Shown here piece by piece: positions 1-11,612 of a stretch of 64,000 nucleotides of DNA; within the stretch, counting starts at the first letter, position 1; each line of letters begins with the position of its first letter. The translations under genes and the position numbers were made by a program. A model generated the notes under the pieces. It saw nothing but the letters and a program-made list of their open reading frames with translations, made no database searches and had not been told where the DNA came from. The DNA comes from Linum tenue (taxonomy: Eukaryota; Streptophyta; Magnoliopsida; Malpighiales; Linaceae): contig CAMGYJ010000008.1 in the NCBI GenBank assembly GCA_946122785.1, positions 21,415,475-21,479,474 on the forward strand, given 5' to 3'.

Positions 1-1747
1 TGTTGGAAGGAAAGCCGCCAACTTGTAACATATTTAGCCAACAGGTTTGCCCCTTTGATGATGCATTATTGTTCTATTGTGCTCTTTCTTTTTCATGTTT
101 TCTTGCCTTACAAGTGAAGCTGATGAAGGGTTTTTGTTGGATGTGTGCAGTATGCTTTTAATTTGTTTTCACACAATGCACCAGTTCTACCGAATGGATA
201 CAATGAAGAAGAAATGAAATTAGTAAAAGAGACCAGGAAAATCTGGGTAAGATTTGGTCATTTAGCTTTGTGAATTCTCCAATCATGGTCAACATATGAT
301 GGGTTACTTGGGTATTCCTGTTGGGGCCAGAGACATGCCACTCTAACGTCAAAATTCCTGCTTACTGTGGTTTACATTTCTAATGTATCTCTCTCTCTCT
401 CTACCTGTCTGTTTTGATAATTCCAGAGTGACTTGGATGTTAAGGTCACTGCTACCTGTATAAGAGTCCCCGTCATGCGTGCTCATGCGGAGAGTGTTAA
501 TCTCCAATTCGAGAAGCCACTTGATGAGGTAAATATTTGCAAGTTCCATCTCTTTTAAGCTTTGGATTGGAACCCTTGTTTAGTAAGCACAATAGTTAGG
601 TTTCTCTTTCAGTGGTGCTTTGTGGCCCTGCTGAAGGATCTGGCTAACATGGAGGTGCCTAACATCTTTTATGGTCATAGCAGCCTTATATGCCTTTTTG
701 TTCATAAGTTCTCTGCTCTATTTCAATTTGAAACTCTTTTGAGCTTTCTCCTTCTCCGCTGCTGCTGAATGCACTCATGCTGGGATCACGAATCACGATA
801 ATGGACTTCTTGAGGCTTGATTTGCCAAAGTGCCAGCATCACTTTCTGCTAGTTGGAAAAATCTTGTAAACTACCTAGCAGATCTTGTTTACTGTTTCAG
901 GAATTGCGACATCTATTTGAGCTGTTTTGCTGGCTGCTATTGTTTCTCCCTCTTTCTCTTTGGTTGATAGATTTGGGTGGAAGTTTCAGAAGGGAACAGC
1001 TAGGTTCTATTTTCTCTTTTCTTTTACCCTAGGAAGTACCTCTGAAATACGTTTTTCAGTTGACATTCTGAGGTAGGCTGGTACGAGTTTAGAGTAGTTC
1101 CCACTAGCTGATATTTTCTAACCGGTGATAATTCTTGGTTTAGCATTGCCTTGAAAGAGTTGTTTAGCTAGCAACATAGGGAACACGTCTTTCTACTTTG
1201 CCATTTCATTTCACCTTTACCAGTAAATTTCCCCCCTTTCTGTTACTAACCTGTGGTTACCTGTCAAATCTTGCAACTTGCCATTCCGACTTTCAGTTTT
1301 CAGTGCTTTGCCAGTTCTGTAACATCTCACTATCTTGTGATTTCATTCATCGATATTGTTTGTTTGGGCTGTTATTGGGAACAGGATACAGCAAGGGAGA
1401 TTCTGAAGAATGCACCAGGTGTGGTGGTGATCGACGACCGTGCATCCAACCATTTCCCAACGCCGCTGGAAGTGTCGAACAAGGACGACGTTGCAGTTGG
1501 CAGAATTAGGCAAGATCTGTCCCAAGAAGGCAATCACGGGTAAGAAAACCTTGTAACTGCCTTTTCTGTTGTGCTTGGGACTGGGAGGTCATTCCTCGAA
1601 GTACATGGTGTGTCATTTCTTTCTCCTTTATTAAGTAATTTGTTGGGGGTGGGGGGGTTTTGCAGGTTGGACATCTTTGTTTGTGGGGATCAAATACGAA
1701 AGGGAGCTGCCCTGAATGCCGTTCAAATTGCTGAGATGCTGCTATAA
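1..1747 (+). CDS. ASADH: Aspartate-semialdehyde dehydrogenase, 3' part (last five exons)
   Basis: This enzyme reduces aspartyl phosphate to aspartate semialdehyde, the branch point toward lysine, threonine, methionine and isoleucine, and acts in plastids. The gene enters from the left edge. Exons read as 1..44, 151..246, 427..528, 1385..1539 and 1666..1747, all with GT-AG introns and continuous phase; about 159 codons are present out of roughly 375 in plant homologues. Recognisable blocks are [12 protein letters not shown], the motif [17 protein letters not shown] (its His matches the family's active-site acid/base His) and the C-terminus [20 protein letters not shown], ending in TAA at 1745..1747. 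The active-site Cys would lie in upstream exons outside the window. One intron (529..1384) is long, 856 bp. No break is visible, so the gene is probably functional. Confidence 0.96.
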
Positions 1748-2989
1748 CTTCTGCTTGGACTGGACTCATTTCCCCCTTTTTCTTTTACTGTTAAAGGTTT
1801 TCTTTTTGTTCATCATGGGATATTATTAGTTCCTTACTCGATTAATGTTTTACTGCTACTCTAATTTTGGGTCATATTCGGACCGGTTGAGGTGTTGGTT
1901 TCAGTGGAGAGAGAGAGAGAGAGAGAGAGAATGCTTCATATAATTTCATTGATTGTAAAACACTCTTTGGAGGCGGTTCATATCATGGTAAACCACTCTT
2001 TGGAGGCGGTTCATATTCATGGTAATCATAATTTTGGATGATAACTGGAAAATGTATTGGTTTCTATTTGGTGTCCAACCAATGTCTAAATCTAAAGAGA
2101 GCCCATTCAAATAAAGTAAGACTACATTTAAGATAGAAACATTGACATATAATAATTTCTTACCATTTTCAATTAAACGTGTAAATGAATTTAGCTCTTT
2201 TTTTTTTCAAAGTCAGATGAATTTAGCTCTTTAGTCGAACAAATATGTACAAATCATTATCATAGAACTGTTCTTTAATGTTTGCACTCATTGCTCTAAA
2301 TATAAGTTTAACATGAATCTTTGAGATGCTAGTGGACATATAACTAATTTTATTATGCTAAACTATATACACTAAACAACATCAACTTAAGCGTTCAACA
2401 CATTGGGAACAATTTTGTTTTCTAAAACTATTCAGTTAGGTTGAACTCCTTAAAAGCAAAGAGAGTTGGCCGATGATGAATTCTAGAGTGGACGAAGATG
2501 CAAATAGAGCAAGCAACATTGGAGAAGCGCTCCAAAGTTGAACCCGAGTGGCATTTCCAGACAACTTGTTGGAAAATCTTGTTGTTGACGTCTTCGAAAA
2601 GTTCTAGTAAATGACTATATGAGACATTAGTAGAAAGAAAATTTGTCAATTGTAACTCTCACCACAGAAGTAAACGAACTCAAATTTCACCGTATAATTA
2701 TATGGCCACAAAATCCATCTCCTAACTCCCTCACTTATATTCTTATGTGAACTCTACCTCATTTAACTATTCAGTTGTCACATATTACCGGAGTTACATG
2801 AACTCATTTGGCTAAATAAGAACAATAAGCAATTGCCACACATAATTTCCTTAAACGAAATTCGAATCACAACCCACCAACTAATATAACATTCGCCACA
2901 AGTATTATATCCCATATACTTAAACTAATCACACCCTACAAACCATTATGGTATTCTTGACTCTGAGAAGGGAGAATGAAACGCAACGT
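1748..2989. other. 3' UTR and intergenic spacer
   Basis: The first few hundred bases are presumably the ASADH 3' untranslated region, which contains a GA dinucleotide run at about 1909-1930. The rest is AT-rich with no coding sequence or recognised element. The segment ends at the target-site duplication of the hAT element that begins at 2998. Confidence 0.6.
1961..2027. repeat. 33-bp tandem duplication
   Basis: Two adjacent copies (1961..1993 and 1994..2027) start with CACTCTTTGGAGGCGGTTCA and differ by a single inserted T and one substitution. They lie just downstream of the GA run in the ASADH 3' flank, so this is probably recent replication slippage. Confidence 0.85.
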
Positions 2990-2997
2990 CTGAAGAG

Positions 2998-3632
2998 TAG
3001 GGATGGCAATGGGTAGGGTCGGGTGCGGGTTTACCCTATACCAACTCCTAACCCGCCGGGTAGAGCCTTCTAAAATACCCGACCAAATAACCACCGGGTA
3101 TGAAAATTATATAACCATACCCTACCCACCGGGTAACCACGGGTATTCGGGTAACCATGGGTATGAATCCTAAACTATGAACTTATACACATATATGCAC
3201 ATACATATTGTTGTCCATTAAAAATTCTCAATACTTCTAATTGTTCTAGCTTCAACAATCCACACAAATAAAAACAACAAAAACATAATAATTGCTCTTG
3301 CTTCTACAATCCACACAAACATAATAATTGTTCTTGCTTCTACAATTCACACAAACATAATAATCGTCTACATCTTCATCATCAATAATGGTAGCTAAAC
3401 TAAATTTTTCAAGCTAAACTAAATTTCTCAAGGGAAATTGACTCCCTTTGGTTAGCGGGGCGGGTATAACAGGGCGGGTATTATCAATTACCATACCCGT
3501 ACCCTACCCTTTATTTTGAAACCGGGTATTACCCGTACCCGCCCCTTAACCCGTCAAAGCGGGTAATTACCCTCGTTGACCGGTTACGGTCGGGTAGGGT
3601 ACCCATGGTTACGGGTTGGATTGACATCCCTA
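2998..3632. mobile_element. Non-autonomous hAT element (MITE), 635 bp
   Basis: The element opens with TAGGGATGGCAAT and closes with ATTGACATCCCTA, near-perfect terminal inverted repeats. It is flanked by a perfect 8-bp target duplication CTGAAGAG at 2990..2997 and 3633..3640, the hAT hallmark. Both ends are packed with GGGTA/ACCCG words (subterminal repeats), and the AT-rich centre has no coding capacity. The insertion at 10895 belongs to the same family. Confidence 0.93.
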
Positions 3633-3640
3633 CTGAAGAG

Positions 3641-3929
3641 GAGAGGGAAGGAAACCCTAATACCTAATCGATCGCCATCCCAGAACCCATTCCGCCATTC
3701 ATGACCTAGCAACCCACAATCCACCTGACATCCCTCCCTTCCCTCTCCGATTTCGACTCTGCCTCCGCCTCTCCACGACTCCGCCTCCCCTCTCCGGTCT
3801 CCTCCTCCCCTCTCCGACTCCGCCTCAACCCTCTCCGTCCGCCTCTCCCCTCTCTGCCCCTGTTGGTTCCTCCGCCACGAGATGGCACCTCTCCCCTCTC
3901 CAACTCGACTAGACTCCAGAGCAATGTTT

Positions 3930-3961
<32 letters not shown>

Positions 3962-4840
3962 CGTCGCCAGTGAATTTTCCGACGACGGCGAATTTCCCGG
4001 CGATGCTAGAGAGGATTTTCCGGCAACTACGTCTGTTTTATTATGTTTGTCGGACGATTTTGTAATGTTTGTAAGTATGTTTTGTGATTTTGTATAAATT
4101 CAGTTTGTATCGTTTATCATTCTAGTTTGTCATTTTTATCTATTAAGTTTGTAATGTTTATATGACTAATTTGTATACATTGTAATTTGTAATATTTGTT
4201 AGTCTAGTTTGTATACTTTATGTTATGATTTGTATACTTTGTATTCATTGATTTGTAATACAATTTTACCGATTTGTATTGTAAGTAGTGTTTTTTTTGT
4301 ATTGTTAGTATACTTGGTAATGTTTGTCGGTTTATTTTGTAATTTTTGTAAGCTTTGTTATTTAGAACAGATTGCGAAGGAGCATAGAAGAGGAGGTGGA
4401 GATCTGAGACAGAGAATAACAAAATAAATTAAAGGGAGGAGAAAGAAAGACGGAGAGGTAGTCAAGCGGCTCAAAACAGTGTGGTTAACAGCAAAGCGCC
4501 TGCCAATCCTGCTTCCCTCCCAATCCTTCCTTAAATCAAAATTTTAAATTAATTCCTCCCATTAATTAATCCAAATCCCCCAAATTAATCCTCCAAGAAA
4601 ATGATTTAAATAGGCACTTTTTTCCTCGGAATTCAAATCTCTCTTCTTCCTCTCTCTACAGTCTCCACCACCACGCCCACACTCTTTCTAATTTTTATCA
4701 CTATCCAAAATTGTAAAATATATAAAACAAAAAATAAGTGTAAAAACAAAAGCAAAAATCCCAAACGTCGACACATAAAAGACAACCCTCACTTGCCCTG
4801 CGTGCCCGATCCCTCCACTCTCTCACTAGATAATACCCAA
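3641..4840. other. Intergenic: pyrimidine-rich block, T-rich degenerate repeats, MAP70 upstream region
   Basis: 3650-3930 is C- and T-rich with a GA run near 3929-3956. Reading frames there are low-complexity (Arg/Glu/Ser-rich) and I do not accept them as genes. 4035-4360 is built from many variants of TTTGTAATGTTTG and TTTGTATACTTTG, a degenerate T-rich repeat. 4440-4840 is AT-rich sequence upstream of MAP70 and presumably holds its promoter. No transposon termini were found. Confidence 0.5.
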
Positions 4841-4841
4841 A

Positions 4842-4851
4842 TATATAAATA
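4842..4851 (+). promoter_or_regulatory. Candidate TATA box for MAP70
   Basis: TATATAAATA lies about 510 bp upstream of the MAP70 start codon and just upstream of a long CT/GA-rich leader-like stretch (4890-5350). It is the best TATA-like match in the region. If it is used, transcription would begin near 4875 and the leader would be close to 490 nt. Confidence 0.4.
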
Positions 4852-4946
4852 AATCCAAAGCTATAATAAATCCCAAAAAAAAAAGTTGAGCTGCTTTAGC
4901 TCTCTATTTCTCTCCCTGGGTTTACAATTTACATCACTAAACACAA

Positions 4947-5336
4947 ATGCTTAACTGTTTCTCAGCTCTAATTTCCTCTCTCTCTCTCCCTTTCTTTTTC
5001 ATTACACAAAAATACAGACAGTCAGATTTCTTATTTATCTCATCTCTCTCTCTCTCTCACTTCGTTTCATATCTCAAACAGCAGCAGCAGAGCAAGAGAG
5101 AGAGAGAGAGAAAGAAGGCGAAGAAGAGAGAAAGAAAGAAAGGAAGAAAGAAAGGAAGAAGACGACATCGCGACACAGTTATAGCAGGAAACACTCCACA
5201 GAAACAAACAGGAACCTCTCCCTTCCTTTCTCTTCCTTCTTCCATTCTCAAACGTCTGTGTTGGCATTTTTTGGATCTACTGCCGCATTTGGATGTGAGG
5301 GCGATAAATACGCGCGGGAGGAGGAGGAGCTGCTGA
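4947..5336 (+). other. Long upstream ORF (129 codons) in the putative MAP70 leader
   Basis: An ATG at 4947 opens a frame that closes with TGA at 5334..5336, only 26 bases before the MAP70 ATG. The predicted peptide is low-complexity: Ser/Phe/Leu-rich, then a run of Lys/Arg/Glu from the GA-rich DNA. It has no recognised domain. It could repress MAP70 translation if the transcript starts upstream of it, or it may be an accidental frame in a purine/pyrimidine-rich leader. Low confidence that it encodes a functional peptide. Confidence 0.3.
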
Positions 5337-5362
5337 AATACTAACTTCGATCAGATCGGCAG

Positions 5363-8300
5363 ATGGCGGACGCTTCCGGCGAAGGCGAGGCGTTCCCCTT
5401 GCTGAACGGCGGTACTCCTGTATTTGCTACGAATGCTGCTGTTGGAACGCCGACTTCGGCGGCACCGCCACTGGCGCCGCCGCTCACGGTGTCGGGATCC
5501 TTCAAGGAAGGTCCCAAGAGCTCGTCGAGGAGGAGGGCGGCCGCCGTCAGGAGGAGCTTCGACGCTGACAATGAGTTCATGACCTTGCTTCACGGCTCGG
5601 ATCCGGTCAAGGTCGAGCTCAATCGGCTCGAGAACGAAGTTAGAGGTGCGGAATGTGGTTGGATCTAGTCCATTTCTCAGCTGATTTTCGCCCCCTCCGA
5701 TTCCGCTTCTGGATTTGCTTCTCTCTTCCTTGCGCTAATTTTCCACACTTTCTAATTTTTGAAAGCGTAATGAACAATTTTCTTTGTTTTTGTCCCCTTT
5801 TCCTTTTTTCCTCCTTTTTGGTGTTTGTGTTTCCAGATAAGGACAGAGAGCTTAGCGAAGCTCAAGCGGAGATCAAGGCGCTGAGGCTATCGGAACGACT
5901 TCGAGAGAAGGCCGTTGAAGAGGTCTTCCACTTTCCTTTTCGGTCAATTTTGTTGTTGTTCCTTTTGTTTGTCGTTCTTCCTGGTTTCCTGCAACTTCCG
6001 CTCATTTTTAGCTTCTTCTTTTGATTTGTCTTGTATATCTTTTCATTACATTTGAGCTTCTTTAGCAGCGCCACTAATAGTAATTTAGCATTGCCGAATT
6101 AGCTTGTAAGACATTCTTGATGGATTGATTCTTGACGCATTGACACGATCTATTTAGAGAAAATGTAGATAGTTTCTAGTGTTGGTTGAAAATGAATATG
6201 AATCAGTATCAGCAGAGTTGAGCATGGTTGCTCACTGTTGCTGTGGTTTAGCCCCTTAATCTCGGTACAGAAGTTCTCAGGAAGGTCGAATTATCTTTAT
6301 ACAAATCAGTTACATGGGTGATACGAGTAGCATTCAGTGATAACAGTTTCTCATTTGCTGGGTGGTTTGTGTTGATTTTTTGTTTCATGGTTTACTTGTA
6401 CTATGCTGTTTCAATGTGTTTTTCGCATGTTGCATCACAAAGCTTAAAGAATTTGGTTATGAAATCACATTTGGTAATCAACTTTATTGTTACCCTTTTT
6501 GTCTGAAAATAGAAATTTACATAGTTGAGTTAATGAATTCCACTACTAGGGTATGTATTTCCAGATTTTGCACGTAATTGATATATATTAGTGGAAACTT
6601 TCGTAATCCAAGTTGATTGTATATAAGTAGCTTACTTGTTTTGCGGCTTGATTCTGATTTCCTTGCTTCCATAATTCCCCAGCTCACTGATGAACTCTCA
6701 AAGGTGGATGGAAAGCTGAAATTGACTGAATCCCTTCTAGAAAGCAAGGTATTACTTGGATTTTTTTTGCGTACGTCTTCATCATCTCCTATGTTGCCAT
6801 CTTCTCTGATTGCTTGAATGAAATTCATTTGCAGAATCTGGAAATTAAGAAGATCAACGATGAGAAAAGAGCTTCCATGGCTGCTCAGTTTGCAGCTGAA
6901 GCTACTCTCAGAAGAGTTCATGCTGCTCAAAAGGATGATGATATGCCTCCAATCGAGGCTATTCTTGCTCCTCTGGAGGCTGAGCTTAAGCTTGCTCGCT
7001 TGGAGGTCTGCTTTTATCCAATTCATTATTTCTTAAACTGAATCCTGTTGCAGAATATTTGGCTAATTTTGTCAGTTTGTTGCTCACAGATAGCAAAACT
7101 TCAAGATGATAACAAAGCATTGGATCGACTAACCAAATCGAAAGAAGCTGCATTGCTTGAAGCTGAGAGAACTGTTCAGGTTGCCATGGCTAAGGCCTCC
7201 ATGGTGGATGATCTCCAAAATAAGAACCAGGAGTTAATGAAGCAGATAGAAATTTGCCAGGTAGTCTCTACGATCTTATCTGTGCTAGAAACTTTAATGT
7301 TGCCACTTGGTTTTTGTTGGTGTTCCCACCTTCTATGCACTGATATGGACACTGGTCATGTATCTTAGGAAGAGAATAAGATTTTGGACAAAATGCATAG
7401 GCAAAAGGTTGCTGAGGTTGAAAAACTCACACAAACTGTAAGGGAACTGGAAGAGGCAGTGCTTGCTGGTGGTGCTGCAGCCAATGCTGTGAGGGATTAT
7501 CAGCGGAAAGTTCAAGAGATGAATGTAATTTGGATTTTTAGCTTCCTCCATTACTTTTCACTAGATGCCTTCTGGTAGCATCTTGTTTGACCATCCTGGA
7601 ATATATGATGTGTACTAATTTGTCTTGCAGGAGGAAAGGAAAACCTTAGATCGGGAATTGGCTCGAGCAAAGGTAACCGCAAACAGGGTGGCAACAGTAG
7701 TAGCAAATGAATGGAAAGATGCTAACGACAAAGTGATGCCTGTAAAACAATGGCTTGAAGAGCGGAGGTTTTTGCAGGTTATTACTGAATTTCCTTTTTT
7801 TGCTTCCAGCGTTAGAGCTTTTATTAGCGTTCTTGCACTAAGGTTTATGAACTGTTGCATCTCTGTAGCACTAATAGGTTGGTCAACACTGTTGTTACAG
7901 GGGGAGATGCAGCAACTCCGCGACAAACTCAACATAGCTGAGAGAACTGCAAAATCTGAAGCACAGTTGAAAGTATAACCATAACTCTTCTACCATCTTC
8001 GCCTCATTGACTCTTTTAATTTGAATATGCTATAAGTAACCGTATGTTCTGTGATTTCAGGAGAAATATCAGTTGCGGCTCAAAGTTCTGGAAGAGACCT
8101 TGAGAGGGTCTTCAAGTAGTAGCAGTCGCAGTGCATCAGATGGAAGGAGTGCAAGTAATGGGCCATCACGGCGCCAATCCTTGGGCGGAGCTGATTACCT
8201 TTCGAAATATACCTCCAACGGCTTTCTCCCCAAGAGATCTCCATCAACCCAGAGAGCTATGTCTTCTAGTACCAGTGCTGTGCTGAAGCATGCTAAAGGA

Positions 8301-9091
8301 ACATCGAAATCATTTGATGGGGGCACGAGGTCACTGGACAGGGGTAGCAAAGTCCTCCTCAATGGAGGTAGCCCAAACTGTTCATTCAACCAGCCCACAG
8401 ATGTTTCCAAGGATACAGAGGCCTCAAATACTTGGAAAGGAAATCCAGATGAGAAGCCTGCGGACTTCCCTCCAGTAGACAGAGAAGATAAAGTTCCTGG
8501 GATGTTGTATGATTTGCTGCAGAAAGAGGTTGTTTCGTTAAGGAAAGCTGGTCACGAAAAAGATCAAAGCCTCAAAGATAAAGATGATGCCATTGAGGTT
8601 TCACTCTTTCCTTGTCTTGTGATAAATAGTCCTTGTTCTGGTTAAAATCCTCATATGTTTTATGATATTTCCAGATGCTAGCAAAGAAGGTAGAAACATT
8701 ATCCAAAGCTATGGAGGTTGAGGCAAAGAAGATGAGAAGAGAAGTAGCTGTGATGGAGAAGGAGGTTGCTGCCATGCGAGTGGACAAAGAACACGAAAAT
8801 AGAGCAAAGCGGTTCAGTCACTCAAAGAGCACCGTGTCTGCTGCCCACTTGCTTCCTGGAAGGTACTACTCGCAATCATTTTCATTTTTCCTCTTGAGTG
8901 TTAACCCTCTTCGATCCCCACTTTCTCTAGATTAGCTGTCTAAGCTGCGCGAGTCTTCAACTTGCCTGTACAAGTGAGGAGATGCGATGTCTGTTCTAGG
9001 TGGTTTGGTTGTTAGAGAAACTAGCTAACATAAGTTTCCTGTGCATGGCAGAAGCGTAGGACGTGGCGGGTTAACACGCAGCACTCAATAA
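5363..9091 (+). CDS. MAP70: Microtubule-associated protein 70 (MAP70 family), complete
   Basis: MAP70 proteins are plant-specific coiled-coil proteins that bind cortical microtubules and help shape cell walls. Eleven exons: 5363..5645, 5837..5922, 6683..6748, 6835..7005, 7090..7260, 7369..7524, 7631..7777, 7901..7972, 8061..8597, 8675..8862 and 9052..9091. They total 1917 nt (638 residues), close to the roughly 620 of Arabidopsis MAP70-1. All introns are GT-AG and the phase is kept throughout. The N-terminus is Ala/Pro/Ser-rich. Long coiled coils follow from VELNRLENEVRDKD through about residue 385, including RLTKSKEAALLEAERTV and MPVKQWLEERRFLQ. Exon 9 is a Ser-rich linker, then a second coiled coil (AKKVETLSKAMEVEAKKM) and the conserved end GGLTRSTQ. 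Which MAP70 paralogue it is cannot be settled here. No defect seen. Confidence 0.97.
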
Positions 9092-10748
9092 CACATGTAG
9101 AAGTCCAGTTTCAGCTTTTGCCAAATCAGCAAAGGAGTGAAAGAAAACGTCTTCTTCTCCCTCCCTGGGTACTTTATATACATCGTCGATCCGCTCTTCT
9201 CTTGGTTCTGCTGTTGGTAACTCTTATGGTCGTTGCATGCCGATATCCTCTACTGCTGGTGCATAGGGGGAGGACGATGACATCGTTTACGAAAGTATAG
9301 GCGTGCTGCTTTCTGACATAGAAACTACTTGTATTTCCCCCGTCTGCCTTAGATTATATATCATCAGAGCACAAAAGCAAGGTAGCAAGCAAGACATTAG
9401 AGTTTTGGGGGCAAGGCTAACCCAACCTCTGTCCTGGTGAGGTTCCTGTTTTATCTCCTTGTTGTTCTTTCCTTCCTTTCCTTACTCTTCGGAGTAGGGC
9501 AAGTTTGTGTGTGTGGTTGTATAGGTGGTAGCGAGAGCGCCATTGGCTTTCAATTTTTATCTCCCTTTTTTTTCCCCCAGTTTTTCCCCCCCTCCAAGTT
9601 ACCACCCGCCTACCATTTTGCAGTTTATAATGATTTTGTGTTTCCCTCTCTTAAGTTTGTAGTTACTACTTGGTAGTAGTGTGGTTGTCGTTATTTCATC
9701 AGGGTTTGTTAATATTTTTGTAATTCAGTATTATTATTATTATTACTATGATTATTATTATTATGATCATGATCGAAGGTACCTCTATTTTTCCCCGGTG
9801 TGCATGATCCATTGACCAACATTCTGATAGAGTGAGGCGGAAGTATAAGAAATAAACATGGGTGATTTGTGGGGATGAGAAAGATGGGTGTTGAATTAGG
9901 GAAAGAGGCAAGGAGTTGATGTTGGGATGACTGAGTAATACACGTATTTACCGGAAGTGGAATGGCGGGGAGTTGATGTTGGGATGAATGACTAATACGC
10001 GTGTCTTGAGCCTCAAAATTTCCGTGGCAGTTAAAGTGTAAGAAAGTGGAGTCCTCCTCTCCTCCTGAGGGAAAGAGGCAGGCGGCGAGCGAGCTATAGT
10101 TTTCATGGGACGGTGATTGGGACATCTCAGCTGCGACTGCCGCCACATCCTCTTGATGCTGTCGCTTTCTGTGCCTGTGGGATTGGGAATCTGGGATGGG
10201 AGTAATAAGCTAAACGTATATATATGATTGTTTAAGCCGGTTGGTTAATGTTAGGTCCGCGTCTCTCGGGGTGGGTAAGAAAGAAAGAATGGGAAGTGGG
10301 GGGCTTTCTCTGTGTTGTGGAGTAAAGGTCGGTTCTCTTCTTTCTGAGTTATCAGTTTGGAGGGGAGGTTAAAGAAAGATGGGCAATGCAAACATTGCAC
10401 TCCAATTTGGCAGGTAGTCAGTGGTTTGTATGTTACGTTCCGACATCCAATACATACACTAACTGCCACCTATGACCTATCTATCTAGCTCATGGCAGGG
10501 CTTTAAGGAAGTTCAGTTCACATGATATGTATCCATTCCATGTGTGCTTAGATTCAAAAGTGGAGTAGATCAAGCAGATGCAGAGCATGTGCTGTGGGTT
10601 CTAGCAAGATAACGCGTGTGGAATAAACAAAGAGTTTGTGAGTTGGAGAATGGGGGGAGTAGAAGAACTCCTCTGGACTATTCTTTTCTTTCTTTGTACG
10701 TGAACGGTGGGAAGAAATCCTTGTTTCAAAAGATGCAAACTAATAACC
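9092..10748. other. MAP70 3' UTR and intergenic spacer
   Basis: The first several hundred bases are presumably MAP70 3' UTR. An ATT-type microsatellite lies near 9728-9765. A 19-bp word beginning GGAGTTGATGTTGGG occurs at 9912 and again at 9969, a small diverged duplication. A minus-strand frame of 145 codons (9709..10146) covers this area but shows no domain or conserved texture and is not annotated. The segment ends at the Copia target duplication. Confidence 0.5.
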
Positions 10749-10753
10749 AAAAC

Positions 10754-11598
10754 TATTATGTAAATATTATATATGGGTGGACATTGCCATTACTACATTA
10801 GATGCTCGAATTACGTGTAACATTTATTTCTATATTTGATAGTTCTTTTATGTTTCATTATCTCTCGTTGATATAAGAATGTAGTGATTACCAATAGGGA
10901 TGACAATGGGTCGGGTCGGGTCGGGGACGGATAATGCATATCCGTTACCCTACCCAATGAGTTCGGGTTTTACCCATACTCGTACCCACATAAGAAACGG
11001 GTAAAAAATCCAAATTGTGCCCCATACCCGTTCGGGTTTCGGGTATCCACGGTTATCCATGGGTAATAGTTTCTCTTTATAACTCCAACCAATATGTTTA
11101 TATTCACGAGTATTTTCACGTTACGTAAGAAGAAAAGTACGACAATAATTCACTAGAATGAAGAAAACTAATTAAAATAACACAATTTCATAAAAATATT
11201 ATATTTATATGCTAAATATAAAATATGTTAGAGAAAAATATTGATTATTTCTAGACAAAATACATATGCATATGTATAATCGGGCGAGTTCGGGTTGGAT
11301 AGTGAGAAAACCATGCCTACCCATTACCCGCAATATTCGGGTTCGGGTTTTACCCGTGCCCACTAAAAGTTCTTCGGGTTCGGGTTTTATCCTACCCGAT
11401 TAGATCGGATTCAGGCGGATCCACGGTTACGGATAATTTTGCCATCCCTAGTTACCAATATGTGCCTATAAATAGGGCACACTATTGTATCAAAAGTGAA
11501 TAATAAATAAGAAAGCTCTCTTCACCCTCTCTAATTTTGTGTCATTTCCCTCTAATATTCTCTTGTAGTTGTTTATATTTTTCATTAGTTTCATAACA
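10754..11598 (+). repeat. 5' LTR of the Copia element, split by a hAT MITE
   Basis: The LTR halves are 10754..10894 and 11451..11598. A core promoter TATAAATA at 11467..11474 has its counterpart at 26713..26720 in the 3' LTR. The end CATAACA (11592..11598) is followed directly by the primer-binding site. Confidence 0.88.
10895..11450. mobile_element. Non-autonomous hAT element inside the Copia 5' LTR, 556 bp
   Basis: It begins TAGGGATGACAATGGG and ends TTTTGCCATCCCTA. Flanking 8-mers are ATTACCAA (10887..10894) and GTTACCAA (11451..11458), a target duplication with one mismatch. The 3' LTR of the same Copia element has the empty site, reading GGTTACCAAGG near 26698, which confirms the insertion. 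It belongs to the same family as 2998..3632, with subterminal GGGTCGGGT words. It is non-coding. Confidence 0.92.
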
Positions 11599-11612
11599 CG
11601 TTATCAGCACGA
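11599..11612 (+). other. Copia primer-binding site (non-iMet type)
   Basis: CGTTATCAGCACGA lies immediately after the 5' LTR. This word recurs after the 5' LTR of many plant Copia elements from memory. I do not assign a tRNA to it. Confidence 0.55.

Noticed and set aside
3000..3600. Interstitial telomeric repeat (GGGTA words)
   Set aside because: The words are not the plant telomere heptamer in tandem, and they lie inside a bounded hAT element with terminal repeats and an 8-bp duplication.
9709..10146. Minus-strand gene of 145 codons
   Set aside because: No domain, includes translation of an ATT microsatellite (poly-Asn), and no splice or promoter support.
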